Below are positions 9,481 to 29,300 of a stretch of 64,000 nucleotides of DNA, in pieces. The notes under the pieces were generated by a model. The model was given only the letters and a program-made list of their open reading frames with translations, had not been told where the DNA came from and ran no database searches. Within the stretch, counting starts at the first letter, position 1; each line of letters starts with the position of its first letter. A program made the position numbers and the translations under genes. Origin of the DNA: Batillaria attramentaria (taxonomy: Eukaryota > Mollusca > Gastropoda > Batillariidae); the NCBI GenBank assembly GCA_018292915.2, contig JACVVK020000471.1:237001-301000 (forward strand), given 5' to 3'.

Positions 9481-11440
9481 ACGGGATCAAATGATATCGA
9501 CAAATTACCCCAAGATGTCATTTGTCTGATACCTATGAATGCAAAAAGGCGTTTATCTAGGACACCTCGCTGAATATAACGAAATTAAATTAATAAAATC
9601 TGAATCAGGCTAGGAAACAAAATGTATAACTTACAGACCACATCTGCATCTCTCTGACTAATATTGCAAGGCGGATTCCTCTTAAATCACACATTACACT
9701 CTTATTTGCATGTGCCTCAGTTGAGTGAGACTCAAACGCCGCATCCACGCTGGGGGGAAATCCAAGTTAGTTAGTTAGTTAGTTAGTTAGTTAGGGCTTT
9801 ACGCCGCGCAAGCAACAAGGAAGGCGGAAATCCAAAGGCAAGGAAACCTTTGAAGGCATTCAGTTATTTCCCTTACTCTTTCTCGTAGCCTTGGCAGCCA
9901 TTTTAAGTTTTAGGTTAGTGCGCACCTGCTCGATTCCATTGCCGACAAGATGGTATGTGAACTCTTCTTGTGTTTCTGTTAGTTGTATGTTTAATCTGCG
10001 GCTTTTAGTTTAGGCGATATGTCTCGCGAGGAGAGTTTAGTTAAACCTATCGAATCGAGCCGAACTGTTTCGGGGAATAACGCAGGTTATTACTGACTTA
10101 TAACAGGAAGTATTCGCGTGATGTCAGTATTTAAATGACAGAGGTATGCGTGTGTGTGGTCTGTAGATTAAAACAGTACGTCCATGCTATCACTTACTCA
10201 AGATAACTTACAGTACGTTATAACTTATTCAAGATAACTTACACTACAGTCACTTGCACATACATACTAACACACTCACATTAAACCTTACAGTACTAAA
10301 CTAAAAGAAAAAAGAAAGGAAAAGAGGAGTTGTGCTAGCAATGCACGGATTAGTTTGTATGTTACAAATACGATGGAGGTGATCTGTAAATCATCTAAGG
10401 CTCCCCCCCTCCCCTTGAAACCACGGTTGCGGGTGAGTAGGACTTTGTGGAGGGCTGACTGACTGACTGACTGAAACGTTTATTTCAGGATAAAGACTTG
10501 TAGGCATGGTCTGCCTATCTTACAAGCTGTCCTGCTAATCTAGGAACACTAAAAAAAAAAAAAGGCTAACATGACAAAAAAGTATACCAGGCACAATGGG
10601 AGTAAATCTAATACGAAAATAGAAGAAAAAAGAAAAGAAAAAGAAAATAAGCATGCAAAGATACAAAGAAGCGGAGGAGGGCATAGATTAAAGAGGGTCA
10701 GAGTGACGGGGGAGGCGGGGAAGGGGGAAAGGCCGAAGGAGAGGTACAGTGCGTGCTTTCCCTCCAAGGCCATCCATACCACACATCAGTAGCCATTATT
10801 TCGTACCACGAGATAAAAGTCAGTGGTCCACAATTTTGGGTCAACTTTGCGCAGTCGGCTATCAGTCGTTCTTTCCCGAGAAAACACAGCCCGTTGCTGG
10901 TGCATGTCAGTATTACCCCGCGTCAGGTGACATTAGCATAGTTGTTACTGGTGTGCATTGTGTGTCAGGCAACATATGACGCAGCAGGCAAAGGACGGTT
11001 CAGCATGATAACTGCACGGGTGGGTGAGAGAATGGCGTTTTCAGTGCTTGTTTGATTCAAAAGCTTGATGACGATTTGTGAATGTCCATGACGTGTCACG
11101 ACACATGTGTGTCATTATTATTCACTATTCTAGATGGCAGTGGATGTGTCAGTGGGAGGGTTCGATGCAAGACGTCTTGACGACGAGTGACTGATAAAAT
11201 CACATGTCAGACATATGACAACGCACGCGTCTTTGCGTTGGCCTGACTGCGCGGACAAGGAAGAGAGCAATTAAAAAAATGTCAACCTGACAAACAGACA
11301 TCCTTGAAAATGGAGACATGCTTTCAAAATAGCCCTTAGAGAAGATACTTACATTCTGTGGAAGCGGCGTTTGTCACATATGGTGGCCATACTACCAGAA
11401 ACATTGCGACAATTGCACGTAAAATCATCGCGAAATTCAT
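3851..11440 (-). CDS. Gene M1: single-pass receptor with tyrosine-motif tail (377 aa, 7 exons)
   Basis: Exons (minus strand) are 11440-11353, 9354-8989, 6369-6277, 5874-5671, 5314-5174, 4881-4786 and 3996-3851; all introns are GT/AG and phase 1, and the frame closes at TAA. Exon 1 is a signal peptide (MNFAMILRAIVAMFLVVW, then Ala-rich). Residues about 30-151 are the ectodomain with several cysteines and N-glycosylation sequons (NMT, NTT). Residues 152-225 form a Ser/Thr/Asp-rich stalk, and about 226-247 a transmembrane helix. The tail has tyrosine motifs YSEV, YLIP and YLNP; the last two fit YxxP, the consensus bound by Crk-type SH2 domains. There is no kinase or NTPase. It is divergent from gene B, with 728 bp between start codons, and gene M2 is a near-identical copy. 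The family is not recognised; receptor role is inferred from topology. Confidence 0.85.
5092..5171. repeat. (GT)n microsatellite abutting the donor of M1 exon 5
   Basis: The tract begins directly at the 5' splice site of the exon ending at 5174: on the minus strand the donor reads GTACACACAC. The same arrangement is at 23726-23772 in M2. Confidence 0.9.
5671..5874 (-). CDS. M1 exon 4: stalk end and transmembrane helix
   Basis: 204 bp, phase 1 at both ends. It encodes an acidic/Thr-rich stalk and the helix VNVLGSVGIVAFAATVITVL followed by VIRAIK, a basic stop-transfer. The same length is kept in M2 (24298-24501). Confidence 0.88.
6277..6369 (-). CDS. M1 exon 3: Ser/Thr-rich stalk
   Basis: 93 bp, phase 1 in and out, acceptor TTTCCGCAG and donor GGTAAAA. 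It encodes a Gly/Ser/Thr/Asp-rich low-complexity stalk. The M2 counterpart is 24901-24993 with a few substitutions and no frame change. Confidence 0.8.
6799..8704 (-). mobile_element. 5'-truncated non-LTR retrotransposon (LINE) in M1 intron 2, unit 1 only
   Basis: Absent from the equivalent intron of M2 (about 25600). On the minus strand it begins inside the reverse transcriptase thumb-side region and ends in a 3' UTR with a short (GTTCGA)n tail at 6799-6818. A long (CA)n tract at 6914-7001 sits within its 3' UTR. It is the same family as the LINE at 31801-36207, judged by shared RT motifs and shared C-terminal cysteine motif. Clade is uncertain (I/Jockey-like by appearance). Confidence 0.85.
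7222..8712 (-). pseudogene. LINE ORF2 fragment: RT C-terminal part and tail
   Basis: The frame is open for about 495 codons and is interrupted at its 5' end by truncation, so it cannot encode a full protein. Motifs in order are GVKQGCLLSPLIFSFLINEL (RT), FADDVILLS (catalytic FADD box near residue 90), YKYLGLTF, and a C-terminal cysteine/histidine cluster CPSCKQGQEDELHFLLVCP. The upstream endonuclease and the first RT blocks are missing. The frame is still intact, which suggests a fairly recent insertion. Confidence 0.85.
8705..8841. repeat. Perfect foldback at the LINE 5' junction
   Basis: Left arm 8705-8761 (TTCTACTGTTCAGAAATAAG... ending in (CT)n) is the reverse complement of the right arm 8773-8841 ((GA)n then AATAAATGAATG...). 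The 11-bp loop at 8762-8772 is CCATCCTGTGG. Only the right arm exists in unit 2 (25600-25705), so the left arm is an inverted copy of target flank made during insertion. Confidence 0.9.
8989..9354 (-). CDS. M1 exon 2: ectodomain (tentatively Ig-like)
   Basis: 366 bp, phase 1 at both ends, acceptor TTCTCAAG and donor ATTTTAG|GTACTCTC. It encodes about 122 residues beginning with Cys completed at the splice, then HYNMTFQGLTGSVL. Cysteine-bearing strands include FHYCKI and VDYCSCLERPW, and it closes with NTTWRFWV. The beta-rich pattern and position after a signal peptide suggest an Ig-like or related fold, but the cysteine spacing is not a textbook V-set. The M2 exon 25876-26241 and the M3 exon 55895-56227 are its homologues. 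Confidence 0.8.
9402..9478. repeat. (CA)n microsatellite
   Basis: Uninterrupted CA tract in M1 intron 1; the counterpart in M2 is at 26289-26355. Confidence 0.92.
9860..9970 (+). other. Fragment resembling a 5'-TOP gene first exon
   Basis: On the plus strand, pyrimidine-rich CCCTTACTCTTTCTCG is followed by a GCCATTTT motif and, 60 bp later, by GACAAGATG|GTATGTG, where the initiator ATG (9950-9952) abuts a consensus splice donor. Such a layout is typical of ribosomal-protein-type first exons. No downstream exon was found. The duplicate lies at 36905-37015. It is a possible orphan promoter/first exon; this call is weak. Confidence 0.3.
10466..10560 (-). mobile_element. 3' end of a retroposon with (GTCA)n tail
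   Basis: On the minus strand a 3' end GCAGGACAGCTTGTAAGATA... continues to TCCTGAAATAAACG and a (TCAG)n tail. A related tail occurs on the plus strand at 18193-18283 and again at 43760-43852. The copy in unit 2 is at 37487-37580, so it predates the duplication. Confidence 0.6.
11353..11440 (-). CDS. M1 exon 1: signal peptide
   Basis: ATG at 11440-11438 starts a 29-codon stretch with a hydrophobic core (MILRAIVAMFLVVW), ending phase 1 at donor GAAT|GTAAGT. The alternative in-frame ATG four codons later would shorten the n-region only. The identical exon in M2 is 38570-38657. Confidence 0.88.
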
Positions 11441-12168
11441 GAATCTGTAATAAAGTGTCAGTGCAGACGGGTGTACAGACTTACTGTAAATGCTGCTGCA
11501 CATTAGGTATGTATATAAGATGCTAGTTGTCAGCAGGAAATATTTCAGTCTTCAGTCTAACTAATTAAACAATGCTTTTACTCTCTTACAGGAAATTGAA
11601 CGCAGGAAAATAATGTCCCCTACCCCCCAGATCAACCCTCCGCCACCCATCAACCCCCCCCCTCCCCCTCGCGCCATTTCAAGGACGAAAGCGATAATTG
11701 TGACCCCAACATTCGAACTCCTTACGCCATTACTCTCTTCTATCGATCCGTAATCCTCACCAGTGCAATGATAATCTCTGTCCAGTCTATTTCTCGTTTT
11801 TGTTGCTGTGTTCTGATTAAGGGGCGGTCGGTGGTCTAGTGTTTAAGAGACTTGTCACCAATACGAGAGGTCGAGGGTTCGAATTTCAACTCGGGGCAAA
11901 GAACATTTCCTTCTCAAAAAATGCAATTCTAAATTCCGAAATTTAAATAGCTCAGCTGACCCTTCGCGCCACGTGATTGTAATGTGTTTATATCCAGTGT
12001 GTTAGAGAGTGTGTGTGATTCACGTGAGCGTGCGTGTTGGGTTCAGTTCGCGGCGCTTTGAGCCGATTCATGAAATTGGGTAAAGCGCCTATACAATACT
12101 CATTATTATTATTATTATTATTATTAGGTTTTTTAACTGATGCTGATTTTTACTGGCAGACGGAGCAA
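11441..12168. promoter_or_regulatory. Shared divergent promoter region of M1 and B
   Basis: 728 bp separate the two start codons and no ORF fits between them. The region contains a C-rich stretch (11621-11668) and a complete SINE (11819-12126). A splice acceptor TTTTTACTGGCAG lies 9 bp before the gene B ATG, implying a 5' UTR intron for gene B. The same layout, 730 bp, is at 38658-39387. Co-regulation of the pair is inferred from geometry only. Confidence 0.55.
11819..12126 (+). mobile_element. tRNA-derived SINE (family 1) between the divergent starts
   Basis: It starts GGGGCGGTCGGTGGTCTAGT, has a B-box-like GGTTCGAATTTC and ends AAAGCGCCTATACAATACTC plus (ATT)n. It is also present at the same place in unit 2 (39038-39345), so the insertion predates the duplication. 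Its tail ends about 33 bp before the 5' UTR splice acceptor of gene B. Confidence 0.85.
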
Positions 12169-19672
<7,504 letters not shown>

Positions 19673-21194
19673 CGGTGACACCTTGGCAATGAAGCTGAAA
19701 GTCAGGGCAAAGGTCGACAACTGAATGAAGTAGTATAAAGACGACAGCAGCACGAAATAGAATTAGTAAAGGGAATGTACGGTTCTGCAGTGTGACAAAA
19801 TGTATAAGACGCTCTGAGACTTGTAAAGTGATGCTACACATTCATGGAGTTGCAACGTTGTACTTTCACGAAACCTGGTCACTTGAAACCTAAACGAGGC
19901 CGGAACTGTTCCAATTTTGGTTGTTGTTGTTTTTTTGTTGTTGTGCTTGTTTGTTTGCTTGTTATTTTTGGTTTGCTTGTTTGTTTGTGTGTTTGTTGTT
20001 GTTTGGGAGGGGGGATGTGACCGACTTTTGGGTTTTTTTTTCTTTGCTTAGCGAGGGTTCGGGGAGGGGGGGGGGGGGGTGTCAGCTAAAAGGCTTCCAC
20101 GTGTCTTAAAACTACTCCCCCATCTCTTCGTCCAGCCCTGACTGAATAGCCTACGTGTTTGTCTAATTGACATGTAGCGATGTTCTTATTGACAAGTCAG
20201 TGCAGCCAGTCACAGTCCACCAGACTGTCTCATTGTCAGAGTATTCGAGGGTTCCCCACCAAAACGTCATATCTCTCTTCTTTCTATCTGTATTGATGAC
20301 AGGGGACGCTCGATTCGTTCGACAAAGCTCACGTGTCATGGCAAAACACTAATAAAGCCATGACGTCAGTTTTGGGGTAAAGACCATTACGTCAATGTCT
20401 TCTATCTTAATCACCAATGGCGTCATGGACTTAGTGTTTTGTGCCAGTGCACAGCAGAAAGATATCAGATTGGTTGCCATGGAGAATCAGAATGCGTGGC
20501 TATACGGGCCTGTAGGGTACATGTTAATTGCAACAAAGAGTTCAAAGCGAGGTCGAGATTTAGATGTCAGTAGATGAGCATCTCTTTAATGGACTCATAC
20601 TGTATAAACTGAACTGGAAGACAATTTGCAAAAATTGCGTTAATAATTTGTACTTTCGATTGTACTTGTAATTTTTTTTCTTCATACTGACAATTTTCTA
20701 TGCCCTGTTGACTGGATTTCGTGCTCTTCAGTTTTGTTGTTTGAAATTGTGTCTGGGTGGTGTGTGTAATAGTAGGTACTCGTACACGTGAATTGTTTGT
20801 CACCAGACCTGGGCACATGATGTGTGCATGAGATAAGTCTGTCAAATGGGGAAAGAAGGCTAAAGTTCCCGTGAGATGTAGCTGTGAACTACACGGCAAA
20901 GAGATCCACAAGATTTCTGTACTTGTTCAGATTTTTCGTGTGTTTATTGTATTTACTATAATGGGTCGGACAGTATTTTTGCTTTTCTTTACCCTTTTCG
21001 TTTGTTTCATTGTGAGTTCCATCAGCTGTTTGCTTTTTGCTTTGTTGTGTAGAAACATTTCTTGACCTTGATTGAATGATTCTGCTGTGTGTTTATGTGT
21101 GCAACCGTGTGCGCATACAGTTGAGGAGAGAACGACAGCAAGTTCTAAAAATAGAGAATAAATTAATGTTCGTATATTTTACTTAGTCTGTCGC

Positions 21195-21244
<50 letters not shown>

Positions 21245-21729
21245 TCACGTCATTTTTTTATATTTTGTTACTCTAGCTCTTGCCTATCACTCCACACAAC
21301 GGAAAGTCCATGAAGGCTTTTGACATCTTTATTTTCTTTCTCTGCATGTCACTTTTAACAAAGTGATACAATACATGCGCCATGATCAGAAAATAGAGAC
21401 AACACTGCTGGGCCCAACATTTGAATGCATAATGTCATTTTGCAATCAGACAGTTCCATATAGTTTAGTCTTATCCATCTTAATTACCCGGTGTGTTATC
21501 CCAGGAAATTTGAGAAATTCATTTATATAGAAACCTTTGAGTTGTTTTCTGTCAGTTTTCTACCATATCCAGAAAGCGCTTATTCCTTGAGCCGGTAGTA
21601 CAGTGACGATTTGCCTTCTTTTTCGGAAAAGTACTTAACAGTCTATGTCTGTCCATCGTTGTCCATGTGCGTGTCAGTGGGTGGTTGGCACATCGAGTTT
21701 TATTTAAAGAAATGCTCCCTACAAATAAC

Positions 21730-21765
<36 letters not shown>

Positions 21766-22272
21766 CTGTTGTCCTAGAAGTGTACCGCGTGTGATCAGAC
21801 GACGTTATTTGGTTGCGGACCGAGGACCAGCTAGATGGCGCTGGCTTGTTGCTAGTTTTAAAAGCCTTGTCGAGTCCCGGTCTGTTCAGGAATGGACCAT
21901 GAGATCAAAGAAAGTCGTATTTCTCTAATGGTAGAAGTCATAATGTCACGAAAACGGCGGTGAAATGAAACATCCTTGTACCTGGCAAACAGTCGAAGAG
22001 CTTTGAATGTGGCAGTTTTTCCTGTCAGCGGCGTTACGAATACACAGGCTTTATACATTCAGTGGCTTGAATTCCCTTCATGATATAAACGGACTGTCGC
22101 GATTTGTGGTATTTATCGTAATTATATTTTGTTGTGATGGACTGTTGTGGAAATAGACTTTTCCTGTCTCTTTGCCAAGTTTCCTTTTGTTTTTGTCTTA
22201 AGTTTATGTTGTTCTGTGTACGTAATCAAAATCGTGAATGAAAAACAGAAACAAATGTAATGTAAGCTTCCG

Positions 22273-22355
<83 letters not shown>

Positions 22356-22556
22356 CTATCCTGATGCTGTCCCCAACAACAATTTCAAAATTGCGATGAC
22401 GCAAGTCACAAAAATCACAACGTAACACGGCAAACTTGCTCCTCACCCAAAGACCAAAAAATATTTACACTCTTACAATCGCATTTGTGTAGTACAATGC
22501 ATGCAGGCGGTCAAGCGAGGACCACAAGTCAAACGCACATCGCCTTGAAATGTGAA
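19673..22556. other. Region between gene B stop and the 3' end of M2
   Basis: No coding exon is supported. 19673-21600 is the duplicate of 829-2560. A likely poly(A) signal AATAAA lies at about 21161. 21199-21243 and 22277-22342 are GT tracts. 22080-22260 matches 3390-3590 of unit 1. The transcription units of B (+) and M2 (-) converge here. Confidence 0.5.
21692..22058 (-). mobile_element. Unit 2-specific insertion with (AAT)n end
   Basis: In unit 1 the flanks GGTTGGCAC and TCAGTGGCTT are adjacent (about 3370-3380); here about 365 bp separate them, with an (ATT)n tract at 21731-21765. A minus-strand stretch encodes about 66 residues without a stop but no family is recognised. It is probably a short retroposon. 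Confidence 0.45.
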
Positions 22557-23649
22557 TTAGATTGTGTTCCCGTCAGTTGAGCCACTGTTTTCGTACAATG
22601 GGATGGCGTTCTGTGCACCGTCTGTTCCTTCTTTTACAGCGCGTGAGGCAACTGGATTGAGGTAGGCGTCAACAACAGCTGTGGCCGGCTCAGACACAGG
22701 TTCTGTTGATAAAAGAAAGACACTGCTTGCCAAACCATAATAACCACACAAAACCATAACACAGTCACAAAATAAATACGACTATAGAGCAATTCCAACC
22801 TGTGTTCAAAAATGGACACCAGTTACGCATGTTTCTTACTATCTAAATTTGCTTATGCCCGAATAGTTATGTTCAAACAATGTGCGCCTTTCTCTATACA
22901 TTACAGATTTTACGAAGGATTCTACAGTTTCGCGGCGTGAAGCAGATTCTAGGTAACTCTGTAACACATAGTTTGGTCTGTAAGAATACTCTTCAAATAC
23001 GGACGGAATGTTGCGAGAGTCCGGATGTGTATAATTCATATCACCTGTCACTCAAAAAAAAAAAAAGAAAAAAAAAGAAAGAAGAAATCATTGCTTCCAC
23101 AAGGTCTGGATAATACTGAAAACACGCACTATGTCATGACCTGGTTGGTGCGATGTGTCAAGAAAACAAAGTCCTAGCAACCCATGCACTGTGTGAGTTG
23201 CTTGCCAGTATAACCATTTTTAACCATCACACAAAACACACAATACATGGTGAATTCTTATCCCAGTGAGTCTGCAACACAATGGACTGCTTCTCACAAA
23301 CAAACCGCACAATTTGGTCATGATTTTCAAGATGGGCGCTCTTTTCTAGCTGAGAAATCGTTACATGTTACCTTCATGCTGCACACAAACATTGGCAATC
23401 ATTTTGATAGTAACTAATTATGTGAAATTATGTGTAAACCTTTCTCGCTAAAAACATATTCCATTTAACTTCAATTCCATTACTACCACTGTTTTATTTT
23501 TCAATAAATCGAATGACCGTACCGGCTCTAAGTGGGACAGGTATGACGTAGCCATCAGCAGATTCTTCTTCGGGAAGTTCTCTCGGGGCTCGACATGGGA
23601 ACACAGGGGCTGCTGAAATAAATCTAGAAATGTAGGAAAAGGAACAGAC

Positions 23650-23683
<34 letters not shown>

Positions 23684-23723
23684 TATTACATCAATTAGAA
23701 ATGCATAAAAAGCAAAAGACATA

Positions 23724-23774
<51 letters not shown>

Positions 23775-25597
23775 CTGAGCATGGGTACATCTGTTCGTCC
23801 TGAACTTCCGAGTACAAATGATAGTCCCCTGTATCCTGACGACCTTCACCTTCTCTGTCAGTGTCAGGAACAGCAGCAACTCTTAACTCGGGGGGTTGAC
23901 AATAGCGGTTTCTCCTGCCTGGAGCAGGTATAAAATAAATAAACAAACAAACAAACAAAAAAAACAAACAAACAAACAAATGATTTCCAGATACAAGCAC
24001 TTCAGCGAACTAACAATGATTAAACAAATTTAAACGTACTTTACGCTTAAGGTCTCGTGGTGCCAATCTATTTGCATATTAAAGGATTAGAGAGAGAGAG
24101 AGAGAAAGAGAGAGAGAGGGGGGGGGGAGAGATCATTCTCTTCCTCCTCTGTAATTTTGTAATTTTGTTTTCACTTTGAAGCACACACATGCCTACCACC
24201 ACACGCACACAGGCAGTTTGACAAGCAGAAATGTACACCTAAAATATAACGTATATACAGATAAAGCAATTAAACACATTTAAGCATAAATTATAACCTT
24301 TTATCGCACGGATAACCAGGACAGTGATGACAGTCGCCGCAAAAGCAACGATACCGACACTTCCCAACACATTGACGTCTGGTCCATCCTGGGAAGTTGA
24401 GTCACCCAGAGTCTGAAGGTCTTCATCATCACTCTTTGTTTTCGTTTTAGGGCTGGCTGTTGTCAAGGGGAAGGACTCTGTCGGTCTCTTTTCAAGTGTT
24501 TCTGCATACAGAGGAAGACAGTTAATCGATCAAAAAAAAAAAAAAAAATCCTACAGCAGCTGATCAGTAAATCTGATATTGTTATTTATATTTCTTGCTA
24601 TCCTGTCTACAATCACCAGAAGGAAAAAGACTTCGAGCCTTGTCATCAGACGTCAGAATATCAGCGGCCAAGACACGTTCAGAGGGCAAGAGACCAGACG
24701 AAATGCATTCCCTATATGATTGTCTTGTATCGTCTGCTATGTTACGACAGGATTTGAACCGTTTGTTCTTGTGCCTTTTCCATAGAACACCAAGAACATT
24801 TCAAAAAATCCTATCAGTAATAATAGCATTTCACTATGTCATGTGAGTAAAATTAATGTGCAGTTTTAGGCTGAACTGTTTTCTTGGAGTTTTTTTTTAC
24901 CGTCCGTGACGTCAGAAACTGCCTTGAAGTCAAGCGTGCTTTCGTCAGTAGTGCTTCTCAGTGTCGGTGGTCCTTGGGAACCTTGCGACGTTCCTGCGGA
25001 AATGTGCAAGTTCCTGTTATTTTAGTTAGGTAAAACTGTTGGTGTTGGTTTGCGTTGCGATGGGCCAAAGTATCGTGGGACCCGTGCTCTGATGAAATAT
25101 GCCGTGCAAAACGACAGACTTGGCGTCGCATGCGTTCACTGTAGCAGGGTTGCACATTTTCCACAGCTTCTATAGGACAAAGTGTCCTGGAAACAGCAAA
25201 GTGATAGGACACAGTGTCCTGGCCACTTAGTGGCAATAAATATTTTAATAGGACAAATGTCCGCTTGAGGTGGGAAAAATAGGACATTTGAAATTTTTAT
25301 AGGTCAGTGTCCTGGGACCGACCTAAATGTGCAGCCCTGCTGTAGGGACGTCGAGTTTGACCAAAACCGATGGTCACATTTTTCAGAAAAATCGGCCCGC
25401 CTGCTGTGTGCAGTCATATTGATAGGGTGGACTGCTCGCTAGAACATAACATCAGAGTAGTCTTGATCTTACGTTTTAAGATGGGTCGACTGTCGCTATG
25501 CAAAGGTCAGTTTTCATATTGATGAGGCACGCTGGTTCACAAAGAAACCATGGGCGCGAACATGTCTACTGCAGGTCTAGAGTCCTTTAGCACGTTG

Positions 25598-25669
<72 letters not shown>

Positions 25670-25798
25670 AATGAATGAATCTTATTTCTGAACAGTAGAA
25701 GTTTCCACACAAAGGTCAATTTTCTAACTTGCCGTTGCTACAACTGCTACTTAGAAAACATTACTGAATATTATCAATAAAAAGTAAAACGAAAATAC

Positions 25799-25875
<77 letters not shown>

Positions 25876-26288
25876 CTAAAATGTTAAAGATCAGATCCGT
25901 TCCTTTTTCAAGCTCATTGTTCACCCAGAATCGCCATGTGGTGTTGTCAGACTGATCCGCGACTTTTGTCAGTTTGTAAGTCCATGGCCGTTCCAAACAA
26001 CTGCAGTAGTGGACAGAACGTCGGCACGTCCCAGTTTTATCTACTACAATTTTGCAATAATGGAAATATTCCACACTTTGTGTGTGATCTACGTGGCCCA
26101 TCTTGGCTATAGTTATTGTGAACGAATCGTGACTGCTGGTGCATGCTGTGATACTCAAACTAAACTCGAGAGAAATGCGTGAGTTCTCTGCAGCAGTCAG
26201 TACTGAGCCGGTCAGACCTTGAAACGTCATATTGTAGTGACCTTGAGAAAAAAGGAAAACAGACAGTGCACGTAGCGTAGTCTAACAC

Positions 26289-26356
<68 letters not shown>

Positions 26357-29300
26357 GACATGATCAATTGATATCGAGAAATTACCTCAAGATATCATTT
26401 GTCTGATACCTATGAATGCAAAAGGCGTTTATCTAGGACACCTCGTTGAATCTAACGAAACTAAATTAAATTATTTCTCGTCTAACTCTAGTCACGAGAA
26501 ATCACGTGAGTATCCGCGTACGTACCGCGTCAGATCAGTTCGCGCCGAAACCCCAGTCAGGTCGGACGCTTGCCTGAGGTGCGCTGCAATCTGAGATCGA
26601 GTTTCCTATTTGGTGAATGAGTTTGGACCCTTGGTGACTCTTTGGACAACAGTTCTGAGCTCAGCCCCGGTGAGTTCGCTCCTTTTTTATTCTGCTTGCT
26701 AATTATCTGTGCGATAGTTAAAATCAAACCGGCCTGCCCCACTTAGCGACGCCTCAACAGGCCAGGGTGCCATTGATAGCGGGCGCGCGGCTGACGCCGG
26801 TATCAAGCTGACAGTTTTTTGTTCCGCGCTAGCGCGCAGCGCTCTGGGAGCACTGCTAATACGGCAGGGTCCGTAAGGCAGAATCATCCTCTTGGTGAAT
26901 TACTGTACATATACCCCGCTTCCAGGCCAGAGTGCCACGGCCCGACAATAAAGCCAGGGTGCCACAATGTCGAACCACGAGGGCGAGGGAAACCAAGATA
27001 AATCCAATAACGAGCCAGAGTCGCTCGTTCAAATGCTGGACGCTAAGTGCGAAACTCGATTCGAAAGAATCGAATCGCTTCTGGCCGATATGGCAAAGTC
27101 CCTGAAGAGAAAGGACCGTGACCATGACTCATCTGAGGATGAGAGTTGTGACAAGACAAGTGGCAGTGGCAGGGACCACAACGCCGCAAAGTGCGCCAAG
27201 CAAACTAGCGAACGTGCGCAGGCCGATAATAGCGAGGATAAACAGAGCGAAGATGGAGAGATAATAGACGATTCTGTGTCAGTGGCTGATTCCGAGACGA
27301 ATCTCTTAGATGAGTTAGACAGGGACCTCGATGACCAAGAGGTAACGGGGGCCCCAGTAGCCGAATCACTGGCAAAACTGGCCAACAATCGGTTTCAAAG
27401 CTCCATGTCAGTGGACAAAGTCAAGGAAAGAATGGAGAAATACCCTCGCCCGACCAATTGCACGGCGCTGGTCACACCAGAGGTTAATAAAGAGATCTGG
27501 AAAAACCTTGGAAAATCGGTCCAGAGCGCCGACATAAAACTGCAACATACGCAGAAAGCGATTGTCAAGGCTGGAATGGCATTGATGCATTCCACCCAGT
27601 CTCTGCTGCGCGCGCAGCGCGGGCCCGGCGAAGCTAGCCGCGAAGAGATAAAGAAGGCTATAGCACAAAACGCTGATGCTGTTGCGTTACTCGGCCATGC
27701 CTCGCATGAACTCTCCCTCTTTCGGAGAATCAATATCAGACCCTCGCTAGAACAAAGCCGACGGAAAACAGCACAACAAGGGGTACTACAAAAAGACTGG
27801 GAAGAACCATTTTTTAGGCCAGAGCTACCACCGGGGACGGGGCCGGGGGGCGAGCAACAGCAGACATTTCTACGACAAGAAAAAGCAGCGCTACCAGAAA
27901 GCCAAGCAGGAGTAGCGAGAGAGAACACAGCTGACACGCTTTGCCATCCCTCCCCCCAGGTACGCCAGTACTATCAGACGCTCCCGAATTTGTTGAATGA
28001 ACTTCGTTCCGAAGTATCGCTGTTTACAGGGGGTAGACTGAAGGAGTTTGTGCATGTCTGGGAGGGGCTGACGTCAGACGTAGAGATACTGCAGCTAGTG
28101 AAAGGAGCAAAACTAGAGTTTGTAAACAATGCAGAGTTGCCTGCTGCCCAACCGGCACAGCCTGGTCTGAATCATAAAGAAATGGTAATTATCCAAGCAG
28201 AAATTGAAAAATTAGCAGAAAAGAAAATCATTTCACCATGCGGACCCCAAACAGATCAGTTTGTGTCCCCTATTTTCACTAGACCGAAAAAAGATGGGTC
28301 CCACCGAATGATCTTGAATTTGAAAAGCCTGAATCAAGACATTGAATACCAACATTTCAAGATGGATACCCTTCATACAGCTCTTACGCTGATCACACCA
28401 GGCTGCTATATGGCATCTATTGATCTGAAAGATGCATACTATTCTGTACCTATTGATGGGCAACACAGGAAATTTCTCCGCTTTACGTGGGACGGGCGCC
28501 TGTGGGAATTTGACTGCATGCCAAACGGACTAGCCCTAGCGCCAAGAAAGTTTACAAAACTTCTCAAACCTGTGTTTGCACAGTTACGAGAACAAGGGCA
28601 TGTGTCAACAGCATTCATTGATGATTCTCTTCTGCTGGCAGAATCAGAGCTGGCTTGTGTCGTAAACATACAGGCGACAGTGCAGCTTTTGCGCTCTCTA
28701 GGCTTCATCGTCCACCCAGAAAAATCTGTCTTGGTTCCCACCCAAACCATCCAATACCTAGAGGTTATCATCAACTCCTGTGACATGACAGTCACTCTGA
28801 CCGAAGAGAGACAGGCGAGTTTGCTCTTAGCGTGTAACCAACTACTCAGAGAGGGTAGATCTACAATACGAGAACTTGCAAAAGTCATTGGGAAAATAGT
28901 GGCAAGTTTCCCGGCGGTCAAATTTGGCCCGCTACACTACCGACACCTAGAGGGGTGCAAGAAAGCTGCACTGAGAGAGGCAAAGGGGGACTATGATAGG
29001 CACACCGCCCTCACACCACACGCCAGAGAAGAGCTCGAATGGTGGGTGGAAAACGTGCGAATCTCACAGAATGATATCGCGACCTCTGACCCCGAGATAA
29101 TTATCATGTCAGATGCCAGCAAAACAGGCTGGGGCTGTGAGTGCGAAGGTGTTCGGTCAGGCGGAAACTGGCTCCCGCTAGAAAGCGCATTCCACATCAA
29201 TTATCTGGAACTTCTGGCGGCTTTCATTGCCCTGAAATGTTTCGAAGAACAAATCTTGGGCAAGCATGTGCGTCTGATGCTTGATGACACCAACGCAATT

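Noticed and set aside
11819..11890. tRNA-like sequence with A and B boxes
   Set aside because: It is the head of a SINE with a 230-bp body and (ATT)n tail, repeated at 39038 and 2774-3147; the cloverleaf is not intact.
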